Of a stretch of 64,000 nt of DNA, positions 12,286-21,424 are shown piece by piece. The notes under the pieces are model-generated. The model was not told where the DNA came from, did no database searches, and worked only from the letters and a program-made list of their open reading frames with translations. The position numbers and the translations under genes are program-made. The stretch is from Chamaelirium japonicum (Eukaryota; Streptophyta; Magnoliopsida; Liliales; Melanthiaceae), in assembly GCA_947650365.1 (NCBI GenBank), contig OX393549.1:25854709-25918708 (forward strand), in the 5' to 3' direction. Position 1 is the stretch's first letter; each line of letters begins with the position of its first letter.

Positions 12286-13750
12286 CTACTCTCGACCTGG
12301 TTCCTTATTAGCGAGGTAGCCATCGAGCCGCCCTTCTTGGATTAGGTCTTCGATATGATGATTTAGCTTTCGACATGTAGAGGTGTGGTGGACATGGCTG
12401 CGATGAAACTCACAGTAGGTATTGTATCTCCCGCCTGGTCGGAATTTGGAAGGAGAGGCTGTGGCCACTTGCAAAAGGGCTCGTTCTGCAAGTAGGCAAA
12501 GATGTCTTCAATGGAGGTGTTCAGCTCAGTGAACACCCTTTGCTCCCATGAAGTTTGCCTCTTTTCTGCTGGAGGGGCCTTCGGATCTTCATTGTACCTT
12601 TGGGCCGGATGCGGCATGGGCAGACTTCTTGTAGTGTGCTTCATTCGAAGCTTCATCATCTTTCTTATATCGGGAGTCACGAGACTCGCGAGGCTCGCGT
12701 AGTCTTCTGGCCTGTTGATTATCTTCTACCTCTATCTCCCGCTGTATGTGCTTGAACATTGCCTCTAAGGTACTGGGAGGATACCGGATGAAGTCGGTGT
12801 AGACGTGGAGCTCTGGCCGGATAGCATTCTGGAATGCCAGCATGATGGCCTCCTCATTATGGGACCGCCCGGTGAGCTCAGAGTGCTCATTACAAAACCT
12901 CATCGTGCAGCTCCTTAGAGACTCATCGAAGCCCATCTTCAGCCGGTAGAGTGCATCCAGCTTTTTTTCCGGCTTTAAGTTTAGCCGATAATGATCCATG
13001 AAGAGTTCAGCCAATTCTTTGAATCTAGTCACCGTACCAGTAGGCAGTGTGTAGTACCAGTCGAGGGCAGGTCCCTCGAGGCTTCCCGCAAACATACGGC
13101 AAAGAACATGGTTCTCATACTCGTAGGGCGTCAGGGCCTGCTTGTAGGCTAGGATATGGAGAGCAGGGTCTCCCTGGATGAAGTTAAACTTTGGCAGGCT
13201 CGGTATTCGCCAACCCATAGGAAATGGTATTGCAAGAACCTTGGGATGCAGTGACCCCACCGAGGTGATTAGCTGCCTACGGTCTTGATGGCGGCGTCCC
13301 ACGTCGGCAGTATGCCTTAGTCGGTTGAGCAGCTCGCAGGCATCTGTTGCTTTCGTGTGCGAAGGGATAGAATGTCTAGTGGACCTTGTTAACTGAGGTG
13401 ATCCTTCTCCGCGATAGCTAGGTGCACCGTTGACGTCGAGGCGATCCCACACCGTTTGCCTTGGTGCTTGTGTGGATACCAGACGCATCTCGATACGCGG
13501 CACATGTGGTTCTTCAAGATGATAACTCACGGCTGGGCGAGTCCTTGGTTGGTCTTCATCAGTAGCTAGAGAGTTGTAGGCCACAACCCCCGCTCTTTCA
13601 CCCGCCTTCTTTAGGGAATCCCTCTCTTGCTCGAGGGCTGCATTCTTTTTGAGGAGATTTAGCAGCTGGAAATCAGCAGCCGAGATCTCGTATGTAGCCT
13701 GAGGCTTGCTCCCTTGAATAGCGTGTTCTTTGCCAGATCGACTCCTCGGG
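12286..13750 (-). pseudogene. gag: Element 1 gag, frameshifted
   Basis: This would be the structural protein that builds the cytoplasmic virus-like particle of the retrotransposon. The frame holds a short N-terminal coiled coil (ADFQLLNLLKKNAALEQERD, about 13,620-13,680) and a typical plant gypsy gag domain (LPKFNFIQGDPALHILAYK ... MFAGSLEGPALDWYYTLP ... LDALYRLKMGFDESLRSCTM ... AFQNAIRPELHVY). After 12,589 the frame moves to another phase (TSWEQRVFTELNTSIEDI) and returns near 12,474 for a zinc-knuckle-like CEFHRSHVHHTSTC. At least two indels break it. It is clearly related to the gag of elements 2 and 3. Confidence 0.88.
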
Positions 13751-14067
13751 GATGACGGGTCTCGCCGATCGCTGTGCCCTTCTGGATGGCTGCCTTGCGG
13801 CCCTAGCCGCTCTCGAATATTTCTTTAGTTGGTTGCAACCGAGAATTCTTGTTCTTCTTCGATCAGCATATCGTTTGTTCGTTCAGCACCCGCCTTTAGT
13901 GGCCGGGTTGGTGCTGGCCTTCACCATCGAGCGTGTTGATATCGGCGTGATGAAGGTGTTGAGGTTGATTTGGAGGAGGACTTGTGGCTCGTCACCACAA
14001 GATGAATAGGAGTCGGTAGAGGTGTGGGTAAGACCTCTATCGATATCCCACAGACGGCACCAAAGAT

Positions 14068-14676
14068 TATGGGGGGAAATTTTTGAGCCGCCTTGATCGA
14101 GAACCCCGCTTCACAGCCTTGATTGAATGTTGATGATTTGTAGAGAGAGAGATTAAAATTAGAGAGTATAGACGGAGAGAGAGAGTAGAGAATGTTGGCA
14201 CAAAAATTGTTGACGGAGTTCGGCCTTACGACCTACGTCTCCGGGTGAGAGGTGCCACCTGATCTTCACTATAATATGAATATGGAGGGTTGAGCGTTCT
14301 CTCGACAGGCCGAGAGAAGCTTCTTACAATGTGTTTGCACGGAGAAATTAGAAGAGAACAAGAAGGGGAGAATTGAGCTCTAGCACTTGCTCTGGAATCC
14401 TCCTCCTCTGATTGAATGACCAAACAGCTTCTCCTGGATGCCTTGGGGGTCCTTTTATAGCGTAGGCACGTGCCCAATATGGCAGTGATGATGTGGCACT
14501 GGTTCTGGGCCTCCTTGCTGGGCCCTTATTGGGCCGTTGTTCGGGCCCAATAAGGGGGAGGGCTTGATCTGCGAGCCCCGTAGAGTGGGCCCATGAACCC
14601 GGGCGGGCTTACCCACTTGGGCCATTGCGCGGGCCCATGCCGCTCTATCCGGTCCGGTACAATTTTTGCACCCACA
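14068..14676 (-). repeat. Element 1, 5' LTR
   Basis: 609 bp, starts TGTGGGTGCAAAA on the minus strand and ends CCCCCCATA (the expected final CA is altered to TA). A TATA box (CTATAAAAGG) lies at 14,451-14,460, the likely promoter of the element. Confidence 0.92.
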
Positions 14677-14844
14677 GCACCAACCAATCCAACCACATGC
14701 ATCATTCACGAATGCATAATATAACCGTCCCGGATTCTTCATAGACTCAGAAACTTTGATTCTAGCCCTTTGACCACACCGACAAGTCTTGTTTCGAAAT
14801 CTCACGCCACTTCCAATGGAAGTAGTATTTCTTGATGATTCCAT
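14677..14844 (-). pseudogene. GRF zinc-finger/TM protein, N-terminal half (split by element 1)
   Basis: The ATG is at 14,842-14,844. The frame shows a GRF-type zinc finger: CRCG, then NPGR, then CGWIGW. GRF fingers (named for a Gly-Arg-Phe motif) bind single-stranded DNA or act as small binding modules in several families; the role of the short plant versions is little known. The residue two before VNDAC is Phe, where I would expect the third zinc Cys, so zinc binding may be impaired. The half ends at target duplication GCACC and resumes in frame at 7,724. If the two sides are joined with one copy of the duplication, the frame has no stop over about 108 residues. Confidence 0.72.
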
Positions 14845-14984
14845 CCTTAATTACAGAAAGCAATAGATTGAATTAAACAAAAGTGGGTTAATGGAATCAA
14901 AGGGACAAGTATTTAGCAATTACAGAGAGCAATAGTCTGCAAATCTTAGAAAAAAATTAAAAAGTTAATTACAGAGAGCAATAG

Positions 14985-15675
14985 TGTGGGGGAAAATCTT
15001 CGTGCCGACCCGAAGACTCTCGCAGCACCAGTCAATTGAAATTGAAGTTGACGTTGAAGATCGTTGGTCGATCTGTTGATCGAAGTTGAAGTCTTTGATA
15101 TGTAAACAGAGATGCAATCAGAGAGATTGTTGACACGAGGTGTGATCTCGGAGTTCAGCCGAAGCCTACGTCTCCGTGCTATAGGGAGCAACCCGAATTC
15201 ACTAACACTTCAGTTGAAGTGACCTCGACAGGCCGAGTGTCACTGAAAACACTCTGATCTCTTCGAGAGAGAGAAGAAGATCAAAGAGAGGTGGAAGATG
15301 GGAAGTTGGAAATCCCAGAGCTCTGGTTTTTAGAACTGAGAATTCGATCTCTTTAGAATCGATCCTTTTACATTCGAAGACTCTGCTATTTATAGGATTT
15401 TCTGGTGGTAAACGGCGGTCTCTGCTGCCATATCTGGGGATCCTCCAGGTAAGGCTGGTGGGCTCCGCTGCCGTCTTAGGGGGCCCACCAGCCAGGGCCG
15501 GTGGGTCCCGCTGTGGTATTCGGGGGCCCACCAGGCAGGGCTGGTGGGTCCCGCTGTAGTCTTCGGGGGCCCACCAGGTAGGGCCGGTGGGTCCCGTTGT
15601 GGTACTCGGGGGCCCACCAGGCAGGGCCGGTGGGGCCCGCTGTTTCCAGACTTCTTGCCAAAATTTGCACCCACA
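14985..15675 (-). repeat. Element 2, 3' LTR
   Basis: Same length as the 5' LTR with about six substitutions. TATA-like CTATAAATAG at 15,386-15,395. The same GC-rich tandem units lie at about 15,440-15,640. A purine tract (CTTGGAGGGGGTAAC) adjoins it at 15,676-15,690 on the minus strand. Confidence 0.94.
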
Positions 15676-15794
15676 GTTACCCCCTCCAAGTTAGCTAGAG
15701 TACGTTCTGGCTGGCTTGGATTTGGTGCAAAAAACAGCAACATCCTGTCTAAAGAAGGTACAAAAGAGGCTTGCCAAGTGTTAGCGCCAAAAAA

Positions 15795-16222
15795 AGATTT
15801 GATCGGTCAAATTTTGACCGATCGGTCAATTTTGACCGATCGGTCAATTTTGACCGAACGGTCAATTTTAACCGGTCAAGGATCGAGTGATCGGTCAAAA
15901 AACACGGTTTTTTGACCGATCCAGTGGAATTTTGACCGATTGGTTGATTTTGACCGATCGGTCAATTTTGACCGATCGGTCAAATTTGACCGATCGGTTA
16001 AATTTGACCGAACGGTCAATTTCAACCGGTCAAGGATCGAGTGATCGGTCAAAAAACATGGTTTTTTGACCGATCCAGTGGAAATTTGACCGATCGGTTG
16101 ATTTTGACCGATCGGTCAATTTTGACCGATCGGTCAAATTTGACCGATCGGTTAAAATTTGACTGAACGGTCAATTTCAACCGGTCAAGGATCGAGTGAT
16201 CGGTCAAAAAACATGGTTTTTT
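15795..16222. repeat. Element 2 array of TTGACCGATCGGTCAA palindromes
   Basis: The perfect 16-bp palindrome TTGACCGATCGGTCAA and close variants are packed about every 16 bp, in three longer blocks that each end with a CGGTCAAAAAACA(C/T)GGTTTT phrase. Each palindrome is two TTGACC sites facing each other. TTGAC(C/T) is the established W-box bound by WRKY factors. The block lies upstream of the antisense gene. Confidence 0.9.
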
Positions 16223-17257
16223 GGCCAGATCTAGTAGAAAATTGACCGATCGGTTGGTTTTGGCCGAACGGTTATGTTTTAACCGTTCGGCTAAAATCAG
16301 CCGGTCAGGGTTTGGGTGATCGGCAAAAACCCTCAGTTTTTGGCCAGATCTAGTAGAAAATTGACCGATCGGTTGGTTTTGGCCGAACGGTTATGTTTTA
16401 ACCGTTCGGCTAAAATCAGCCGGTCAGGGTTTGGGTGATCGGCAAAAACCCTCAGTTTTTGGCCAGATCTAGTAGAAAATCGACCGATCGGTTGATTTTG
16501 GCCGAATGGTCATATTTGACCGTTCGGCTAAAATCAGCCGGTCAGGGTTTGGGTGATCGGCAAAAACCCTCAGTTTTTGGCCAGATCTAGTAGAAAATCG
16601 ACCGATCGGTTGATTTTGGCCGAACGGTCATATTTGACCGTTCGGCTAAAATCAGCCGGTCAGGGTTTGGGTGATCGGCAAAAACCCTCAGTTTTTGGCC
16701 AGATCTAGTAGAAAATCGACTGATCGGTTGATTTTGGTTGAACGGTCATATTTGACCGTTCGGCTAAAATCAGCCGGTCAGGGTTTGGGTGATTGGCAAA
16801 AACCCTCAGTTTTTGGCCAGATCTAGTAGAAAATCGACCGATCGGTTGATTTTGGCCGAACGGTCATATTTGACCGTTCGGCTAAAATCAGCCGGTCAGG
16901 GTTTGGGTGATCGGCAAAAACCCTCAGTTTTTGGCCAGATCTAGTAGAAAATCGACCGATCGGTTGATTTTGGCCGAACGGTCATATTTGACCGTTCGGC
17001 TAAAATCAGCCGGTCAGGGTTTGGGTGATCGGCAAAAACCCTCAGTTTTTGGCCAGATCTAGTAGAAAATCGACCGATCGGTTGATTTTGGCCGAACGGT
17101 CATATTTGACCGTTCGGCTAAAATCAGCCGGTCAGGGTTTGGGTGATCGGCAAAAACCCTCAGTTTTTGGCCAGATCTAGTAGAAAATCGACCGATCGGT
17201 TGATTTTGGCCGAACGGTCATATTTGACCGTTCGGCTAAAATCAGCCGGTCAGGGTT
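16223..17257. repeat. Element 2 tandem array, 118-119 bp unit, nine copies
   Basis: Unit starts GGCCAGATCTAGTAGAAAAT are at 16,223, 16,342, 16,461, 16,579, 16,697, 16,815, 16,933, 17,051 and 17,169. Each unit contains CCGATCGG and an inverted pair GGCCGAACGGTCA ... TTTGACCGTTCGGC. It is continuous with the shorter palindrome array to its left. Confidence 0.95.
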
Positions 17258-17596
17258 AGTTTTGAACCTGTACTTTCGAAGAAGTGGTATAGCTTGTTCT
17301 TCTCCTTTGATCTTTGGCAGTCTTGAATATTGATGGAGTTTGATTTTTTTCTTGCTTTTGCATCTTTGGTCTTTTTTGAATGGTTCTTCTGAACCGGCGG
17401 TCCGGTTCACTCGGACCGGTGGTTTACTTGGACCGTTGGTTTGCTCGGACCGGTGGTCTGACGTTTCGCCTGGTCGCGACTGTTCGCCTAGTTTTGCGCT
17501 TGCTACGGATGGATGCCACGTGTACCTACAAAAACACGCGATTTGATATGGTGAAGAAACGTGTCTTCTCGATTTGCGCACCTGTTTTACCCTGGG

Positions 17597-17604
17597 TATA
17601 TAAG
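17597..17604 (+). promoter_or_regulatory. TATA box of the element 2 antisense gene
   Basis: TATATAAG within CTGGGTATATAAGTTTCACT, about 100 bp upstream of the ATG at 17,703 and just downstream of the tandem arrays. The ATG itself is preceded by ATCGGTCAA, the same motif as in the array. Confidence 0.6.
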
Positions 17605-17702
17605 TTTCACTGGCTGTCATTTTTCGCCTCACGCTTCCAAAAATTTTCGAAGTCCAGATCCTTTGCTCCCGATTTCTTGCTCATTTCCTTTCGATCGGTC
17701 AA

Positions 17703-20507
17703 ATGGCATCTTCGGGTAGTTCGAAGAAGGGTGCTGTTCCATCCAAGAGAAAGGGGAAGGAAGTTGTTCAGGAAGCGACTGTTTCGAAGGGCCGTGGCAA
17801 AGGCAGGGCCGAATTGATCGAACTTGGTCAACTTGGTAAGAGGCATCAGGGAGTTGGATTTGCTTCAGCCCCATCAAGGCCAGAGCAGATCCCCAAGGCC
17901 AAGTTTGTCCTCCGCCCTCAATTTCCTCTATCGGTGGAACCAGAATTTGGGTATAACATAGGGGGCAAACTCACAGATGCGAAGAGGGAGAAACTGCATA
18001 AGCTGCTGGCATGTTTTACTGAGGGGAAGTCCCGGCCAGCGCTTCCAGGAATTCTGTCAGCTTTTGGTATTGACAGGCGGACAGTCTTTGTCTCGTGGGC
18101 GAGCAAAGAGCAGGTGATGGGAACTATCGTCACGATCGGCCAGCTCAACTGTGGACTGCGCCTTCCACTGCCTCCTTTCGCTGCGAGGCTATTGAATATT
18201 TCTGGTCTCTGTCCCGGGCAGGTGACTGGAAATTCCTGGAGGATCATCTACGCTTTCTGTCGCGTAGAGTCAGACTTCCAGGAGGAGCTGAGGAAATGCT
18301 ATTCCAGCATTCCCGAAGGTGAAGAAGCTCGGATTGAGTTCGGATATTTCTTTTACCATTACAAATGGGCCTGGAGGAAAGATAGCCCCTTCTATTATCT
18401 GACGGGTGTCTCTGCTCTGCGCCCAATCATCGATACCATCGGCTCCGACAAACTGTACATGGACTGGCCGCTGTCGGTGTCGGGTGCCTGGACTCCAATG
18501 TCAGTCCCGGAGGTTCCTCGGTACAAGGTGCAGGATGAGATTGACATGTTCTCTGCAGGAGGAGCTCTCGCGTGGCCTCCGGAGCAGGTGGGGTCTCTCG
18601 ACAACCTTTTCTTGGAGTTGACATGTGGGACCAGATCTTGGAAGCAATTTTCGAATTGCCCAGTCCGGCATGGCAAGGCCAACCTCCTCCACCGATCGAA
18701 GCTTCGTTACGAAGACAATGAGGTTATCTACTCCGACTACGAGGAGGACCCTCAATCTGGAAAAATTATTAGAAGACTTCGATTCGAGAAGAAATCTTAT
18801 GGAGCCAGGCGCAGCTTGCCCTCGAAGGAGAAGCTGGTAATTCCAAAGGGCCCGGCGAAGAAGAAGAGAAAAGTCCCCATCAAGCAGGAGGAGGATGAGG
18901 AGGAAAAGAAAAATGAAGATGACGAAGAGGAGGTAGAGAGGGAGGAGGAGGGCGAAGATGAGGAGAATGAGGGCACAGGCAGCGACGGGGAAGACGAAGA
19001 AGATGGTGAAGATGAAGATGAAGATGATGAAAATGGGGGTGGTGAGGAAGAAATTCCTCCCACCCCCACTGATGGTGGTCAAGGATATGGGGGTGGTGAG
19101 GAAGGAATTCCTCCCACCCCCACTGGTGGTGCCGATGAGGAATCGCAGCCTATCCTCATAAACGAGGATAAGGCTCGCAGGATGGAGGAAGTTCTGGATG
19201 CAACGGGCGATGGCCCAAAGGTGATTCCCTCCTATGACTTCGGGGAATTGAAGAAGAACCCCCTGCGCTTCAAGATTAGGATATCGGGGAGTGGTGGGGT
19301 TGGAAGCAACCCTACACCCCTTGATATGATACCTCCCGAGATTCCCCGCCTGGAAGGGGCAACCCCAAGTGGGGGTGTGGAGGTTGAACAACCCCCACCA
19401 CCCTCACGATCTCTGGCTGACGAAGTAGCTGCCATGGTGGCAGGGCTCGACCATTCGAGCGGGCATGAGGACGAAGGGGGAGCTTCACCTCCTCGAGACG
19501 TTCCCTCTCCTGCTCATTTGGAGAGAGGAAGTCGGGTTGGTGAAGCCACTCCTCAACCCTTGCCAGAGTCAACCCCCACCAAGGAGAAGTCGACCCCCAA
19601 GGGTAAGAGCTCCGACAGTGGGAAGGGAAAGGCTCCTCAAGTCGAGGCTTCAGGTATATGTATTAACCTGTCTTGATTGATTGTCTTGTCTTTGAAGCTT
19701 GAAGCTTGAAAATATACTAACACTTAGAATTGCTGCATGGATTGTAGGTACACCTGCTGGCCCGGCTAAGAAGATAAGGAGTTTGGGTGATGTTGACATC
19801 AACCATCCTACTAACACGATCCGGAAGCTTTGCAATCTTCCGGAAGCCACTTTTGAAGAAACCTTCGATCGGCTTGAAGTAGTGGTATGCGCATATGCTT
19901 TGATCAATTTTTCGAAGTTGTATCTTCAGAATAATTCTAACTCTTTGTCTGTTTGCAGAACTCAGCCTGTTTGAGAATCGCAAGCAAGCTCTCCAGGAAG
20001 GCAGGAGAACGGGAAGCCGCCTCTGAGGTGACCCGTTTGACAGCTGAACTGAAGGCTGTGAGCGAGGAAAGAGATGGGCTGAGGGAGCTTCTGAGTTCAA
20101 AGAAACAATCTCTCAAGGCCAAGATCGAGGATCTCCGCAAGGGGAAGCTGGAGATCAAGGGGCTGCAGGATCGTTGCGAGGCGCAGAGTCACGAGCTTGA
20201 ATCCTTGAAGAATCGACTCTCCAAGGTTGAGGACGTGTCCTGCGGTCGCACTATCGAGATCAAGGAGCTGAAGGAACAACTTGCTACTCAGCACGCTGCC
20301 TTCACTGCCAGAGAGGAGACTTCCAAGAAGGCACTGGAGCATGCGCTGTCTGAATGCAAGGTTTACAAGGAAACAGCAGAGAAGGCGGCAGAGGCACTCA
20401 GGGCACATGTCAGCAGTGTCCGATCTTCGAAAGCTTCGGTTGCGAGTAAGCCTCGTGGCGAATCTGAAGGAGGGAAGTCACGTGCTCCAAGCGTAGCCAA
20501 ACCCTGA
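17703..20507 (+). CDS. Antisense accessory protein of gypsy element 2 (Transposase_28-like, three exons)
   Basis: Function unknown. It is carried on the strand opposite gag. Exons are 17,703-19,653, 19,748-19,884 and 19,959-20,507; the introns have GT...AG sites (GTATATG/ATTGTAG and GTATGC/TTTGCAG) and keep phase, giving about 878 residues. The N-terminus is Lys/Ser-rich. At about 120-250 lies a domain resembling the putative gypsy-type transposon family PF04195 (GLRLPLPPFAARLLNISGLC, then GNSWRIIYAFC). A basic stretch (AKKKRKVPIK) could be a nuclear signal; then come a long Glu/Asp-rich tract, a Pro-rich linker and a C-terminal coiled coil with heptads. All three exons are open. Element 3 has the same gene with identical exon 2 length (137 nt). 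A TATA box lies 100 bp upstream. Confidence 0.78.
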
Positions 20508-20689
20508 TGTATTTCTACCTTTTCTTTGTTGTTCACACTTGTAAACTTTTGATATGTAGCAGCTCGATATTGTACTTGACCAATTTTTGATAATAGAAGA
20601 TATCTTTCTGGTGCTTGAAATTGAATGTCTTGTGTTTGAACTCTTTGAATGCTGTGTTCTGGAAAATGTTTTGAATATATATACGCACT

Positions 20690-21125
20690 TGAATGTAAAG
20701 AGATGAGTCGCAACTCGATCACCCAAACTGTTGAGTAACTTGAAAATTGAACTTTGTTGGAGCATGACTTGAAATCGTTAACATTTGTACGTGAGGGGTT
20801 GAGTCGCAACTCAAGCACCCAAACTTATTAAACGATGTTGAAATTGAAGGTTGTTGTAGCACAACTTGAAATCGTTAACATTTGTATGTGAGGGGTTGAG
20901 TCGCAACTCAAACACCCAAACTTGTTAGACGATATTGAAATTGAAAGTCATTTAACGTTTGCACGTAAGGGGTAGTGTCGCAACACAAACTCCCAAACTC
21001 GTTAAATGACCAGTAACTTGAAGGTTGTGTTGTTGCACAACCCGAAACCGTTTAACATTTGCCTGTGAGGGGTTGAGTCGCAACTCAATCACCCAAACTT
21101 GTTAAACGACCTGGCAATTTGAATG
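20690..21125. repeat. Element 2 hairpin repeats between antisense gene and pol/gag
   Basis: Five direct repeats about 90-100 bp apart, each with GGGGTTGAGTCGCAACTCAA or a variant followed by CACCCAAACT. The inner sequence folds as a short stem GAGT/ACTC around four bases. One copy (about 20,970) reads GTGTCGCAACAC, changing both sides of the stem. The same series occurs in element 3. Confidence 0.85.
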
Positions 21126-21221
21126 CAGCTAACTTTGAATTTGAATGTAGATAACTGCTCCAGAATTTGAATCGATAAGATGAACATTTGAAAGCAATCT
21201 TTATCCAGCTTGGAGTTTACA

Positions 21222-21424
21222 TCAAGGATAGAGCATTTTGAGATGTCTAGCTTTCCAAGCTCGTGGCAATTGATAGGATCCTTTGCTTTCTCCTGATTTT
21301 GATCATGTCTGGACTTTCCCAGTTGGGAGCTAGTTTCCTGCTGCTGTGTTTTCTGGCAATACGAATGGTTGCTTGAAAGTTGACCATATCTAACCCCCAG
21401 ATCTTTCAATCTCAAGGGAGACCT
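21222..21424 (-). pseudogene. Element 2 pol remnant
   Basis: The left part matches the end of element 3 pol: GAAACTAGCTCCCAACTGG at about 21,317-21,335 and a terminus reading PRAWKARHLKMLYP, stop at 21,222-21,224. Between this and the gag stop is a short piece resembling element 3 near 60,425 (GAAAGATCTGGGGGT). Protease, reverse transcriptase, RNase H and most of integrase are deleted. Confidence 0.75.

Larger units (their letters stand above)
7730..14676 (-). mobile_element. Gypsy LTR element 1, non-autonomous, TSD GCACC
   Basis: LTRs are at 14,068-14,676 (5', reading minus) and 7,730-8,353 (3'), flanked by GCACC at 7,725-7,729 and 14,677-14,681. A primer-binding-like site TGGTGCCGTCTGTGGGA follows the 5' LTR (14,046-14,062). 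A purine tract GGGAGGGGG lies next to the 3' LTR. The only coding part is a broken gag; protease, reverse transcriptase, RNase H and integrase are missing. About 3.9 kb between gag and the 3' LTR is filled by four unrelated tandem-repeat families. The LTRs differ at about 20 sites plus a 15-bp indel, so it is older than element 2. Confidence 0.92.

Noticed and set aside
16223-17257. Regularly spaced repeats that could suggest a CRISPR array
   Set aside because: The 118-bp units are contiguous without unique spacers and lie inside a plant retrotransposon.
18501-19391. 296-residue minus-strand frame
   Set aside because: It is the shadow of the antisense accessory gene on the plus strand; the Ser/Phe-rich run mirrors its Glu/Asp tract.
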